Shown piece after piece: positions 33,359 to 44,400 of a stretch of DNA of 64,000 nt. Made by a program: the position numbers and the translations under genes. Position 1 is the first letter of the stretch; every line of letters starts with the position of its first letter. The notes under the pieces are model-generated. The model saw only the letters and a list, made by a program, of their open reading frames with translations, was not told the DNA's origin and did not search any database. The stretch spans positions 1,349,356-1,413,355 of the forward strand of contig NW_004450481.1 of NCBI RefSeq assembly GCF_000321225.1, given 5' to 3'. This stretch comes from Odobenus rosmarus divergens. Lineage: Eukaryota > Chordata > Mammalia > Carnivora > Odobenidae.

Positions 33359-36300
33359 GTGGGTGGCTCCCAGGCTCCTGCATCTGTGGCTAAGGTGGGC
33401 AGCCAACATGCAAGCCCCCTGGGGCTCTGGTTTGAAGGGTGAGGAGGCACGGGACATGGAGCAAGGGCAAGGAGGCAGGTGGAGGCCGGGGCTCGTGCAG
33501 TGGCCCTGGGGTGGCCAGGACTTGGCATGTTCAGGGCATGGCAAGGCAGCCACTTCCCTGTGTGGGCTTATTTCTCTCCTTCCTGTAACGTCAGGGTGGG
33601 GCTAGACTGGCACGTCTCACCGTGGTGTGATTCTGCACTCAGCAGACACTTGGCACATCTGGAGACATTTTGGATTGTCACAACTAGTGGGTGGAAAGTG
33701 CCACTGGCATCGTGGTGGGTGGGGGCCAGGCATGCTGCTCAACACACTTCAGGGTACAGGATGGCCCCAGAGTAACGAAACGAGCCAGCCGCAGACCTCA
33801 GCAGTGCCAAGGCTGAGGAATGCTGTAATTGGTCCCCCGTATCCACCCTGCTGGCCCCAGGGCTCGCCGGCACTTCCAGGTGTATATAAAAACACAGAAG
33901 AGTGTGTCTGTCCCCTGATGGGCCCCAGTGTCACGCACAGTGACACCCGAATTGGTGTCTGGGGAGTGGATCAGGGCTGGTACTGACTTGCTGGGCCCAG
34001 TAGGTGGCACCAGAGACCCATTTATAGCTGTCGCTCCTGGTCCCCTGGGCTGGTCAGAGGTTCTTGCCCAGACTAACAGTGGCAGAAGGTAGCAGGGGTG
34101 ACATGCTGACCCTGCTTGCCCAATTCCTGGCGTTCCTGGGCACGTTTGTGAGTTTTTCCCATCGTCTTCCTGTGCGGGACTGGATCCTACCTTGTTTTTA
34201 GTTGGACATTGGTCACTGGTTCCCTCCCCACATCCTGTGCTGCATTGGGTCCACGGAGGTCTTTCAGTTTTCTTTTTGACTATCAGTATTTTGACAATAT
34301 AGGAAAGTTGAAAACCCAAAAGAAAAAACAATGTCTGCCAAAGAGCCGTTATGCAGAGAGAAAAGCCAGAGAGGTTGGGCTCACTGCTCAGCGGGGAGTC
34401 TGTTTCTCCCTCTGCCCCTCCCCCTGCTCCTGCATGCGTGCCCTCTTTCTCCCTGTCAAATAAATAAATAATACAATTTATATAAAATAAATAAAATTTA
34501 TTTATTTGACAGAGAGAGAGCACAAGCAGGGGGAGCGGGAGAAGCAGCCTCCCCACTGAGCAGGGAGCCTGATGCAGGTCTCAATCCCAGGACCCCGGGA
34601 TCCTGATCCGAGCCAAAGGCAGACACTTAACCAACTGAGCCACCCAGGCGCCCCTAAAATAAAATCTTTAAAGCCTCCAACTCTTGATCTTAGCTCAGAT
34701 CTTGATCTCAGGGTTGTGAGTTCAAGCCCCACATTGAGCTCCATGCCCAGCATGGAGCCTACTTAAAAAAAACAAAACAAAAAAGAGGAAAAAAATCTTA
34801 AAAAGAAAAAAGAAAGAAAAGAAAAAAGCAAATCCATGCTCACTCCAAAACGCTAAAAAATAACACACCTCTTCCCCCCGCATGACACCAAAGACCTTTC
34901 TCACCCGATGGCCTACCCCAAAGCCCATGTCCTGAGCTAAATAGAGTCCCACAGCCATATTTCTCCTGGTCCCCAGGCATCAGCCATGGTTGGGGCTGTA
35001 CTTCATCGCCCCACCTGGAAGTCAGCATTTCATCTCCACTTGTTCCATATTAAGCAACTCGGCGATGAGCACCTGTCTGGGTTCCATGTCAGTTATTTAT
35101 GAGACTCATTTCTTAGGGCTCTGGAATATTCTGCAAAGTGGACTTACCGTCTCCCATCACCAGAAACTGCCAATTGCTAATTGCTCTTTTTTAAAAACTG
35201 CAAATGACTTTTTCAAAAAATTTTGCTGAATGTCAGAGTATAAATGCTCATGTTCCCTCCTCAGTCCCATGTCCCTAGAGACTAATGGCCACAAGCTGCA
35301 TGTCTTTCCTGAGTTATTGGAACCTTTTGGAATTCATGCATTCATTCAGCTTCCTTTTACTAAGCACCTACTGGGTACTGGGCCTAGGGCCAGAAGGCAG
35401 CTGTTTAAAACCCAGGCCAGGGCCTGCCTCCAGGACAAACCCCATAGTCAGGAGATGAGAAACAGGGACTTGTGGAACACAGGAAAAAGCCATGGGGTGG
35501 AGGAGCCCGATAGGGAGCCAGGAGCTCCGGAGGCGCCAGAGTTAGCCAGGGAAGGAGGCTGCATTGGTGCACCAGGAGGAGAGAGTAGCCAGTGCCAAGG
35601 CCAAGGCAGGGCTGAATGAACATGGGCTGTATGAGCACCATGTGGGGGTCAGGGGGCCTTGGGAGGACATTACGTCTGATTGATGATTAAACTGAGGATC
35701 AAAGCACAATGGCCCTGCCTGAGGTGCCTGAACACAGGTGTGGGCGCCCTTCACCTTTAACCTCTCCCCCACTTTCCTGCTGGGCAGGCAGGGTAGAGGT
35801 CAGAGGCCCAGGGGGTATCCTCAGGCGCATGGAGTCATCTTCTGGAACACTTAGTCCCACTATAGGAGTGTCACAGAGGGCAATGAAGGAGTGGGGACCA
35901 TCCCCAAGGCATGGGAGTCAGATGGCAGAGTTGCAGGCAGAGGGTAGGCAAGTGGGGGTGCATGGGCTGCAGGGCCCTGTGGGGGTGTGGGTGGGAGGTG
36001 GCAGAATGTTCCAAGCCTATGGCTGCCCTGCATTATAAATGACCCAGAACATGGCTCTGCCTTCTAGTGTGGTGCAGGGGCAGCAACCCAGGGCAAGTCC
36101 TGTAGGCCAGATGGCATCAGGGTCTCCCTGGGGAGCAAAGGTGGGACCAGTCCCTCGTGACACTTGGCTGGGGACACTGCCCCAAAGGGCAGAACCCCTG
36201 CTCTAGCCAATAAATGTGTTCAGACCCTCCCTGGCTTCTGTTGACTTTGGAATCCAATACAAACCCCTCCCACCTCTCCTCCTTCCACATTTTCCCCTCC

Positions 36301-37745
36301 CTACTCCAGCCACACCAGCCTCTAGGAGGTTCCTGCATCATGGCCTTTGCACCTGCATTCCCACCACTAAGGACTTTCCCGTCCTCTAGCTCTCCTCCTG
36401 GCTGGCTCCTCCTCCGGCCCAGGTGTCACTTTTCCTTCGAGAGCCACCCACCCACCTGCTGTGGCCAGGGTTCCCTGTTGTTCCCATAGTCATATAGGCT
36501 GGGAACCCTCAGGTAATCCCATGGTGCCCCAGCTGTGTCCCCTGTGCCTAGCACAGGGTCTAGCCTGCAGCAGGACCTTGGTCCACCCGTGCCAGTGGTG
36601 GGGTCCACTCCTGACCACTCCCTCCCCCCCAGGAGGAGAAGGAGAAGCGGCGCCTGGAGCAGCTGGAGCGCAAGAAGGAGACCCAGCGTCTGCTGGAGGA
36701 GGAGGACTCCAAGCTCAAGGGCGGCAAGGCCCCCCGCGTGGCTGTGCCCAACAAGGTCACGCGGGCCCAGATTGAGGAGACGCTCCGCCGAGACCACCAG
36801 CACAAAGAAACCCCGGACCCAGGTGGGGCTGCGGCCCACTCTTGAGCTGCCTTTTTACCTAGTAAAGGACAGGCTGACCCTGGCTGAATCTAGAGCCCCT
36901 TCTTCAGCCCCAGAGAAGCTGCCTGGGCTGTGTGGTGAAGCGTGGGTGGGCAGTGGCCTGGCAGACCTGGCTTTGAGCACGGAGAGCATGGGCACACGCA
37001 CGTGTGTATTTACTTGCTCTGCACCTGACCTGGGCTTGTGCCCCATGGGGTCCCCAGGGCATTAATGAGGTGCCTTGAGGCTGAGACAGCAGCTGTGAGT
37101 GGGGCACCTCTTGTGTGCCCGGTTGCAGGAAAGTCAGGAGGGCAGCGTGGCCTGGGCAGGGGGCTGGGAGGGCAAGAGGGCTCCTCATCCTTCTTTGCCT
37201 GCCTGCCTCCTCTTCTCTCCCTCTCTTCCCCCACTGGGTCTCTGTCATCTCTCTGGAACTCTGCATGCCTGCTTCTCTCTCTCTGTCGCTGTGCATGTCT
37301 CTGTCACCTGGCTGCCTTCCACCCCCAGCTGAGAAAGCCAAGAGCCACTTGGAGGTGCCGCTGGAGGAGAATGTGAACCGCCGCGTGCTGGAGGAGGGCA
37401 GCGTGGAAGCGCGCACCATTGAGGATGCCATCGCGGTGCTCAGGTGACGGGCGGGGCTCGGGCATGGGGGCGGGGCTATGAATCTGGGGCGGGGCCGCCC
37501 CATAGACCCGCCCCCTAACACCACCGTCCTCCCCTAGCGTGGCAGAAGAGGCTGCGGACCGGCACCCAGAGCGCCGCATGCGGGCGGCCTTCACTGCCTT
37601 TGAGGAGGCGCAGCTGCCGCGGCTCAAGCAAGAAAACCCCAATATGCGGCTGTCGCAGCTGAAGCAGTTGCTCAAGAAGGAGTGGCTGCGGTCGCCAGAC
37701 AACCCCATGAACCAGCGGGCCGTGCCCTTCAATGCCCCCAAGTGA
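33200..37745 (+). CDS. CCDC124: CCDC124, coiled-coil domain-containing protein 124 (complete, 4 coding exons)
   Basis: Join 33200-33358, 36633-36822, 37329-37443, 37538-37745. These total 672 nt, encoding 223 residues plus TGA, the length I know for human CCDC124. All junctions have AG/GT ends and the phases agree (0, 1, 2). The start is the ATG in the first coding exon, opening MPKKFQGENTKSAAARARRA. Residues about 10-90 are rich in K, R, E and A and should form the long helix/coiled coil. The C-terminal part (about 118-223, with ERRMRAAFTAFEE and PNMRLSQLKQLLKKEW) is the conserved Ccdc124/Oxs1 domain. Family knowledge: CCDC124 is the metazoan relative of yeast Lso2, binds idle 80S ribosomes, and has also been placed at centrosome and midbody in cytokinesis. 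No frameshift or stop is seen. The dominant differences from human are conservative (for example R29 for K and PN for SS near residue 94). Confidence 0.97.
33640..33825 (+). repeat. MER5A-like fossil in CCDC124 intron 2
   Basis: Sense MER5A layout ('ctggagacattttggattgt', 'cacaactagtgggtgg', 'gccactggcatcgtggtggg', ending 'gccaaggctgaggaatgctg'). Confidence 0.65.
34377..34492 (+). mobile_element. 5'-truncated CAN-SINE in CCDC124 intron 2
   Basis: Begins inside the body (GCTCACTGCTCAGCGGGGAG) and keeps the AAATAA tail. Confidence 0.7.
34493..34655 (-). mobile_element. CAN-SINE opposed to the previous one
   Basis: Antisense, meeting the truncated copy tail-to-tail. Confidence 0.8.
34672..34775 (+). 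mobile_element. old CAN-SINE fragment
   Basis: Central part only ('tctcagggttgtgagttcaa', 'gcatggagcctacttaaaa'). Confidence 0.65.
36633..36822 (+). CDS. CCDC124: CCDC124 coding exon 2 (residues 54-117, last codon split)
   Basis: A pyrimidine tract of C residues and AG at 36631-36632 precede the exon. It opens EEKEKRRLEQLERKKETQRL, a classic heptad-like charged coiled coil. It ends with a single G of the alanine-117 codon before GTGGGG at 36823. About 3.27 kb of intron separates it from the first coding exon. Confidence 0.95.
36823..37328 (+). other. CCDC124: CCDC124 intron 3
   Basis: A 506-base GC-rich intron. It ends in a long CT-rich tract (37200-37325) that serves as the polypyrimidine tract for coding exon 3. 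No repeat is recognised. Confidence 0.8.
37329..37443 (+). CDS. CCDC124: CCDC124 coding exon 3 (residues 117-155)
   Basis: The acceptor is CCCCCAG (AG at 37327-37328) and the donor is GTGACG at 37444. The exon completes the split Ala codon, encodes EKAKSHLEVPLEENVNRRVL and on to AIAVL, and leaves AG of the Ser-155 codon. Residues match the human protein almost without change. Confidence 0.95.
37538..37745 (+). CDS. CCDC124: CCDC124 coding exon 4 (residues 155-223 and stop)
   Basis: The exon is preceded by a very short GC-rich intron of 94 bases (37444-37537) with acceptor CCCTAG. It supplies the last base of Ser-155 and the conserved C-terminal domain, and ends NQRAVPFNAPK then TGA at 37743-37745. 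The 3' UTR follows without a further intron to the AATAAA at 37965. Confidence 0.96.
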
Positions 37746-37964
37746 GCCCGGAACTGGGGGAGCCGCCCCACAGGCGGTCAGGGTCGTGACGTCACACGCC
37801 CTCCTGCTGGGTCAGCTACGTGGGTTACAGAGAGGTCCGGGGCTGAGGCAAATGTCCTGGGGGCTACGTGGCAGCGTAGGCCATGCCTCCTGCTGGAGAG
37901 TCCCTGCTTCAAGTGACGCCCACCATCCCCTCCCTGCGCCCGTGGAGCCCTGGGGCTGATGCCC

Positions 37965-37970
37965 AATAAA
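37965..37970 (+). terminator. CCDC124: CCDC124 polyadenylation signal
   Basis: A canonical AATAAA lies 220 bases after the stop codon. It is followed about 17 bases later by a GT-rich element (GTGTGTGC, near 37987), the expected downstream element for cleavage. Cleavage is therefore expected near 37980-37990. Confidence 0.85.
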
Positions 37971-37985
37971 GGCAGTCGGTGAGGC

Positions 37986-39939
37986 AGTGTGTGCACTTGA
38001 AGTCTCTGTGGGTGGTGGGGAGAGGAGGGCTGGAATGCCAGGGAATGCAGGGGTCACAGCCAGAGAAGATTAGGGCCCCCCAACTGCCCTCCTGTCGCAG
38101 CAAGCCAACTGAGACCTGTGCCTGGCTCTTATGGCATCCCCACCTGGCTGGGCCACTTGTCCATGAAGGGACCTGTACCACCACTCCCGGAAGCCTTGCC
38201 GGGCTGCTGCAACAGGACTGCTCAGAGAGGTTGAGGCACTGGCTCCGGGTCACAGAGCACTTCAGGGCAGAACCAGAGGCAAGCTAGAGGTGATGTAGTT
38301 AGCATCCTGAGATTCTGGTTCAGAGTCAGCAGCCAGGTCACATACTGCGCTTGGGGGTCAGGAAATGCTGGCTGCTCTGGTGTTATTCCAACATGGGAGG
38401 CATCTGGATCAAGTCCTGGGCAGGCTTCCCAGTGGAGGATTTTTCAGAGCGGGCCTGAGTGGGAGATGAGTCAGATTCCATCGCATAGGCAGGCAGGGGC
38501 CTGGAGGCTGGAGCACGCAGGTGGATCTGGGTAGGAATAAGTGTCCCATCAGAGGCCGCATGTTTGGGAAGGGCTGGGTAAGATCTGCACCTGGTTCTGG
38601 CTTCCTAGAGCTTAGTTGGCCTTGGAGAGTTGGCAGAAAGGGGGGGCAGCAGCCAGATGGGCCCACATGTGTTAGGCAGGGTCTAAGTATTTACCAGGTC
38701 ACTGCTATGGCTTCCACCCAAGCAATACCCTCCCTGCACCCACAAGGCTGCCCTTGTGGTCTCTGGTCCCCATTCCCCGCCAACTGTGGTGTCAGAGCTG
38801 GGCCAGAGGGGGCCGTGACAGTTTCATGGAGGGAGGGCCTTGAAGAATGCATAGGAATTCTCTACACAGGGACAGAAAAGGCTGAAGGAACCACCTGTGC
38901 AAAGGCCTGGAGGTTTATCTCTCCTGTTCAAGGGAGGGGTGCCATTAATAATTGGGTTCAGCTAAAATGCAGAATGGAAGGTGCCTGAAACGATGGTAGC
39001 TGGCATAAAACTAACCAACATATATGGAGCACTGGTTTAGTTTGGAAATCCTGGAGCCAACTCTAAGACATCAGCCAGAAGGCATGTGAGGAATCTAGGA
39101 AATACCCCCAGAAAACCCTGTGGGGGTTAGGGAAGTGAGGCAGAAGTCCACCAAGAAACATGGGGGGAGGGGGGCTAGGAGGGGGAAGATGACCACTGAA
39201 CGGGGACCAGACCAGCTGTGAGAACCATCCCCTGGATGCTGGGCCCTGGCCTAGGCCATGGTAATGTTTCACTGAACCCTTGGGACAGTCCCATGAGATA
39301 TTTATCCCCTCTACAGACGGGAAAACTAAGTCTGTGTCACATACCCAAGAAAGCTGCCAGGGTTGAGGGGGAGCAAGCAGGGGCTGCAGTGGGATCTGGA
39401 ATGGGGGTTGAAGGTGTCAGCTAAATAAGGGGTGGAGGAGCCCAGATGTCTCCCCACAAATAGAGGCTTCTGCCTTCTACCTCTGGGGTCTTAGGCCAGG
39501 GCCTTAATGGGTCTAAGCCTCAGTTTCCTCTTATTTTTAATGGGACTAAAACAGTATCTAACCCCAGGCTATGTGGGGAATCAACCAGACGGTGCCTGGG
39601 AAAGGCATCTCCTCAAGAAAGGCTTGGCAAAGGAGCCTCCTGCATGGCCACGTTGAGGTCTTTGTGGTTGGGAATTAGGGAGGGCTGGCGACTGACGGTG
39701 ATTAACCAGCAGGAAGATGTCAGCTGGGCGTGCGGGGCCTCCGTGCAGGCCAGGCTGAGGAACGGGAATTCACCCCCGAGCGATGGGGAGCAATATAAGA
39801 AAGGTATCGGAGCTGCGTGTGGCAAGCTCTCCTGGGGACCTGCAGAGGGACGGCCGGGGGACCAGAGAGGAGGTAAAACTCAGGACAGGAGCTGAGAGGA
39901 CCGCCTTCGGTCCTCTGACAAAAGGACTGTGGTAATAAC
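37986..39939. other. CCDC124-downstream intergenic sequence
   Basis: GC-rich, with MIR-like pieces in sense near 39255-39350 and 39490-39600. No exon or open frame of interest. Confidence 0.5.
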
Positions 39940-40570
39940 CTTTGTTCCCTTTCACGGAAAAGCCCCTTCTTTCTCCGGCCCCGCCCCCGCGGAATCCCAG
40001 GCCCGCGCTTGCGCGCGGGCAGCAGGGAATCCCCGGCTCCGCTGCAGTGCGCGGGAGGGGGCGTGAGACGGGAGTTCCGTGTTCTCCCAGCCCTCCCCGC
40101 GCGCGTTGCCGGGACGACCGGGCGGGGCCGTGGGGACGCCGGGCGCACACTGCGCCTGCGCGGGGGTGCTCGCTTCACGCGCTAGGGCTTTCCCGTCGAG
40201 CGCTAGGCGGGGAGGGAAAGCCTCGCCCGGCACGCATGCGTCGATCCCTGCCCGACCCCCGCCCTGTGGGCAAGGGAATCCTCACACGCCGCAGTGCGCA
40301 CTGGGGGCGGGGTGGGGAAACCGGCTCAAACCAGAGTGGGGTTTGTGGAGGAGGTGGCGGAGGAGGGAGAGAGAGCGGGGTCTTCCGGAGGTTCCCGCTC
40401 CGGCCCTCGCCGTCGCCTTGGCAACGGGGCGCGCGGGCCGCAGCGAGGGGGACGGCGGCCTCAGGGAAGCCAGGCGGTTCTGCGCCTGCGTGGAGCTCGG
40501 CGCCGGTGGCCGGGGTTCCCCCTCGTGCGCCCCGGGGACCGGCGGTGGGGGGGGAGGCGGTTCGCAGAGG
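39940..40570. promoter_or_regulatory. orphan CpG island with NRF1- and RFX-type sites
   Basis: A CpG-dense block about 2 kb past the CCDC124 poly(A) site. It contains NRF1-like TGCGCCTGCGCG (40151-40162), GCATGCG (40234-40240) and TGCGCCTGCG (40481-40490). It also has an ETS core CTTCCGG (40382-40388) and a near-perfect RFX X-box GTCGCCTTGGCAAC (40412-40425). This is the pattern of a housekeeping or ciliary-type promoter. No gene in this window is clearly driven by it. The long open frames across it reflect lack of A/T stops. It could be an alternative KCNN1 promoter or start a noncoding RNA. Confidence 0.7.
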
Positions 40571-40968
40571 AGAGGAGAGGGTTGGTGTCCCGGGAGGAGG
40601 TTATCGCGGAGAGAGGGGCTTTGGAGGAGGGGAGGATGGTGAAGGGACGTGGAGGAGGGGTGGGTACCAGAGAAGGTGGGGGAAAGGCGAAGAGCTGGGG
40701 AAGATGGAGAGAGGGGTGCATGAGGAGGAGGAGTCGGGGGATGGGGTAATGAGGGAGTGTGTGGAAGGAGGGGGACAACAAAGGAAGAGAGAGGAGGGGA
40801 GGGGGGAAACTTGAACAGTTAAGGGACGTGGACAACGTGTGGGGGACAAAGAAAAGCTTAGGAAGGGAACACGTGGGGGGATGGGAGGGGAGAGGACGGA
40901 CACCCGTAGGGCCCCTCCTCTTCTTCCCCCCAGCAAACCCCAGTTTTGCTTGGCCAGAAGATCTGGGC

Positions 40969-41098
40969 CTAGGGTTTCCAGATTTGGAAAAGAAAACTAC
41001 AGTTTGCCCAGTTAAACTTGACTTCATATAAACAACGAATAATTTTTATTTTTATAAGTATGTCCCATTCCGTGCCCTGTATTTTATTTGGCAGACCT
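40969..41098. repeat. palindromic MITE-like DNA transposon fossil
   Basis: The outer ends CCTAGGGTTTCCAG and TTTGGCAGACCTA are approximate inverted repeats. The inside ('gcccagttaaacttgactt' ... 'ataagtatgtcccattcc') follows a palindromic mammalian element I know by sight but cannot name. Confidence 0.5.
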
Positions 41099-44000
41099 AA
41101 TCTTGATTTGAAACCCCCTTACTGCCCCGCCCCCGCCTGTGCTTTGGGGCTTTCTGAAACCTCTCAGATGATGCCTTTGTCTCTTCCCTCCCTGGTTCCC
41201 CATATCCCTGCATGCTGGGTCCCCCCCCACTTCCCATGCTATCTCCCACCTTTCTGGTCTTGAACACCAGCCTGAGGTCAAGTCCTGGCCTGGCAGTGAA
41301 ATGTGCAAAGAAAAGGCACTCAACCCATCTTCAAGGGCCTTCTCTCTCCCTCAACCCCCACAAGCCCTCCAAACCCTTGGCTGTAGGCCTGGCCCTGCTG
41401 AGGCCACATGTTCTTGTTCATCCAGCCATCACCTTTTCCCAGAACCCCCAGGGCTCTGTACTCTCAGGACCCCAGGAATCCCCACCCCCTCTGAACTCAC
41501 CCTCAATCTCTGGGCATATAAATTTATAATAGGTGCTCAGACATTTCAGGGTAAATTTATGGAGGCAAGTATTGGGGGGCTGGTGTTTGATTTCTCAACA
41601 CAGCTGCGTTTTCTGTCCCATGGGGGCACATACCCTCTCTGAGCTTTTGTACCCTCCAACAAAGCGACTTTCCTTTTATCCTCCCCTTTGGTTTCAATAT
41701 ATATATATATATATGTACATATATATATATATATAAGAAAACATGATGGAAAAGCTAGTAACAAAGGCAAGGTCACTCCCCTCCTCAGGGCCCATGCCCA
41801 GGGCTGCCCCCAGTGCCTCCCCTCCCTGCAGTTCTCGTCTTTGCTCTTCATACTTATTTGCCATCTGAACGGACACACCTCCGTACTGGCTTCTGCTCAA
41901 CAGGCCCAGAACTCGGTCCCTGTGGGCCATTTTTCTCTCGGTATATTATTCTGGAAATGGGCTACGCCATCCCTGGGGTCGGGGGAGGCAACATTTAGAT
42001 GTCTGTGTTTTTAGTTTCACTGTGGAAGGTGATGCCCCTGCAGACGCAGGTGCTGGATCTTTTGTGCCATGTCCTAGGGGTGCTTTCCAGGGTGGTTAGC
42101 GGGGCAGTGGTGACATCTGTCTGTTTGGAGCTGGGTAGCTCCTGGGGTGGTGCTGGGTCAGAGTTGGCCCCTCCTCTCATCAGCCAGGCCTAAGTTGCTG
42201 GGGATGGGGGGGGGCACATTCAGGCAGAAGGTGAATAAGTAAGAGAGCACACCAGGAATTGAAGATCGTCAACTAGAGGGATGTGCCCAGAGCAGGAGGT
42301 GACCTCAGACCAGGCTGAAAGACAATAGGGGGTGAGGGAAGGGTGATCCTGGCAGAAGGAACAGTGGATGCAAAGGCCCTGAGGCTGGACAGATTAAGAC
42401 AGAAGCATGAGTGTGGCCCAGTGTGGGGGGTGGTCTAGGGAAATAGCCCTAGTGCTGGGACAAAAGGGAATGGGAGCCAGACCACTCAGGACTTGGGAGG
42501 GGGAGAATCAGGACCTTCTCTAGGTTCAAGGAGGAGGGTGCTGGTTTTGTGGACAGGGACATGATCAGTCACATAGCTGAGGACGGAATTCTGTAGCCGC
42601 GTCATGGAGAAGGGACTGGGGAGACAGTGGACAAGAGCAGCAGCAGGACTGGCTGGGGCGTTCTGGGGGCACCGCAGGGCAGTTGTCTGGGTTCAAGGGA
42701 GGGGGACTCCCCCTCCCTCCATGAAGCCACCCTGTAACTGCTAGCTCTTTACTCCCCCTCCCTGTGTCCGACCAGGGTAGGGACCTCAACTCGCCCCCCC
42801 CACCCGGGGTGGAGAGTCATCCCCACAGAGGTACTGGGTGAGACCCCTCTTCGGTTGAGTACCCGCGGTTCCCCTAGCCCTCCCTCTCTCTGCCTCCACA
42901 ATGCATACCCTAGAGGTCCCCTGCCCCTTTGTTCTTTTTCCCTCCACACATGGTCACGGTCACGCTGGCGGCTCCTTCTGAGAGCATCTCACACACAATG
43001 GGAAGGAGGGGGATGCGCTCCCAATCGCCCCCCACCCCATTCCCTGCCCTCCGCATCCTCCAGCCCCGCCCGCGCGGCGGAATCCCGGCCTCGGGGACCC
43101 CACCCTTGGAATGCATTACCTTTCAGGAGAAGCTCCGGGCGGCGGGGGGGGGAGGGGGGGGGTTGGAGAGGGAGGGCTATTTTTAGAATGAATGGAAGAA
43201 AAGAGGGGGGAAAAAACAACAAAAAAAAAGGATGGAGGCTCGTGGAAGCCTGGCTCCCAGAGGAAAACCCCTCAACCCAGGCCAAGGCAGAAGGTGGGTG
43301 GGGGTTCCGAGACTGGGCGGGTGGGGCTGCGGGGGGCAGGGGGCGACGAGGGAGAGCTCGGTGGTCTGGGAGGGCACCACTCCTCCTGGGAGGGAGCTGG
43401 AGGAGAACAGCAAAATGCAGTCGGCAGCTCCAAAGACCTCTGAGAGCTGGAGGGACCCCAGAAGTGGATGCTGTCCAGTTGCAAGAAAGAAATCGGCTCC
43501 GAGAGGGGCCGGAGCAGGGCCAAGGTCGCAGGAGGGGCTGAGCCCTGAGCAGCGCCCCCTCCGCCATCCCCTAGTGACCCAAACCCCGGGAGCCGCATTC
43601 TTATAATTTGGCAGTGACCTTCACAATCTCGCTGCCCAGGCCCCTGCTGTTCACGTTCAGCGGGGTCCCTGAATCGTGCGGGGAGAGGGGGGACGTCACA
43701 GCCCAACAATGACATTAGAGAAGTTTTCTGTGGTTTGTTTTGTGGCCACCCGAGGTACCCCTCCCTCACTGGGACCTTCTAGCCCCAGCAACGTCACCAG
43801 CTCCCTGAAGCCCCCGGGTTCCCCCTGGACCTCCCAGGCCCCACAGCCCGCTCAAGGTTGGGGGCTTAATTGCCTTCCTTTCTGGCCCTGGCTCCATTCC
43901 TTCCCCGGCCGCCGGAGAGCGACCCCCAGAGAGAGGCGGGCAGGCGCATTTCTATGCTGCTGGGGCGCTGGGCCCTGGCCAGGGGCTCCCCATCTCTGGG

Positions 44001-44149
44001 TCTCAGTTTCCCCATCTGTAACATGAACGTCGTGGGCCAGGAACGGCAGAGGGTCCTCCCAGCTCTTTGAGCGTTCTTTGGGATTGGCTGTTACACCCCT
44101 GCGGGGAGGGGGATTCCCTCCCCACCCTTTCTGGAAAAGCGCTGTGCTA
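41099..44149. other. intergenic, GC-rich
   Basis: Contains a TA microsatellite (41696-41735), an antisense L2 relic (about 42230-42560, 'ggcagaaggaacagtggatg', 'caaaggccctgaggctggac') and G-rich runs at 43143-43163. The open frames are composition-driven. Confidence 0.5.
41696..41735. repeat. (TA)n microsatellite, palindromic
   Basis: Two TA blocks around TGTACA; fully self-complementary and able to fold back. Confidence 0.85.
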
Positions 44150-44400
44150 GAGGGGGTCGCCCGGTGGCCGCCGCAGTCCGCCTCTTGTGCTCCTCCGGGT
44201 AGGCGCCCCTCCCCGGGAGGCGGGGCGGGGCCCAGGTCGGCGGGGAGGGGGTCAGCTCTGCGGCGGCGCGCGCACACCCTCCCGGCTCACACGCCCTTGC
44301 CCGGCCGTGCACTTGTCTTCGCGCTCGGGCCAGGCGCTGGGGCTCCGGCGGCAGCGGTCGTCTCTGGCCGGTGAGTAGGCAGTAGTGGGGCATTGGGGCG
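44150..44400 (+). promoter_or_regulatory. KCNN1: CpG island, likely KCNN1 promoter
   Basis: A dense CpG block with GC boxes (GGGGCGGGGCC at about 44222-44232). It ends in a consensus donor, GGCCG|GTGAGT (GT at 44371). It lies upstream of KCNN1 on the same strand with no other gene between. Which of this island and the one at 51.6 kb is the main KCNN1 promoter cannot be told from sequence. Confidence 0.55.
44250..44370 (+). other. KCNN1: candidate noncoding first exon of KCNN1
   Basis: Its right edge is set by the GTGAGT donor at 44371. The left edge is a guess within the CpG island. It would splice over 12 kb to 56316. Inference only. Confidence 0.3.

Larger units (their letters stand above)
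33359..36632 (+). other. CCDC124: CCDC124 intron 2
   Basis: It contains a MER5A fossil (33640-33825) and a cluster of SINE pieces (34377-34775). Fairly unique sequence follows at 34800-36200, then a plus-strand L2-like stretch at about 36230-36470 ('catggcctttgcacctgc' type). No further exon is recognised. Confidence 0.8.

Noticed and set aside
39942..40814. 290-residue open frame across the 40 kb CpG island
   Set aside because: GC-rich sequence lacks stops in several frames at once; composition is Arg/Gly/Pro-rich without any domain, and no splice or poly(A) support.
42855..43567. Long open frames on both strands near 43 kb
   Set aside because: Overlapping frames on both strands, low-complexity composition and no recognisable protein; explained by GC content.
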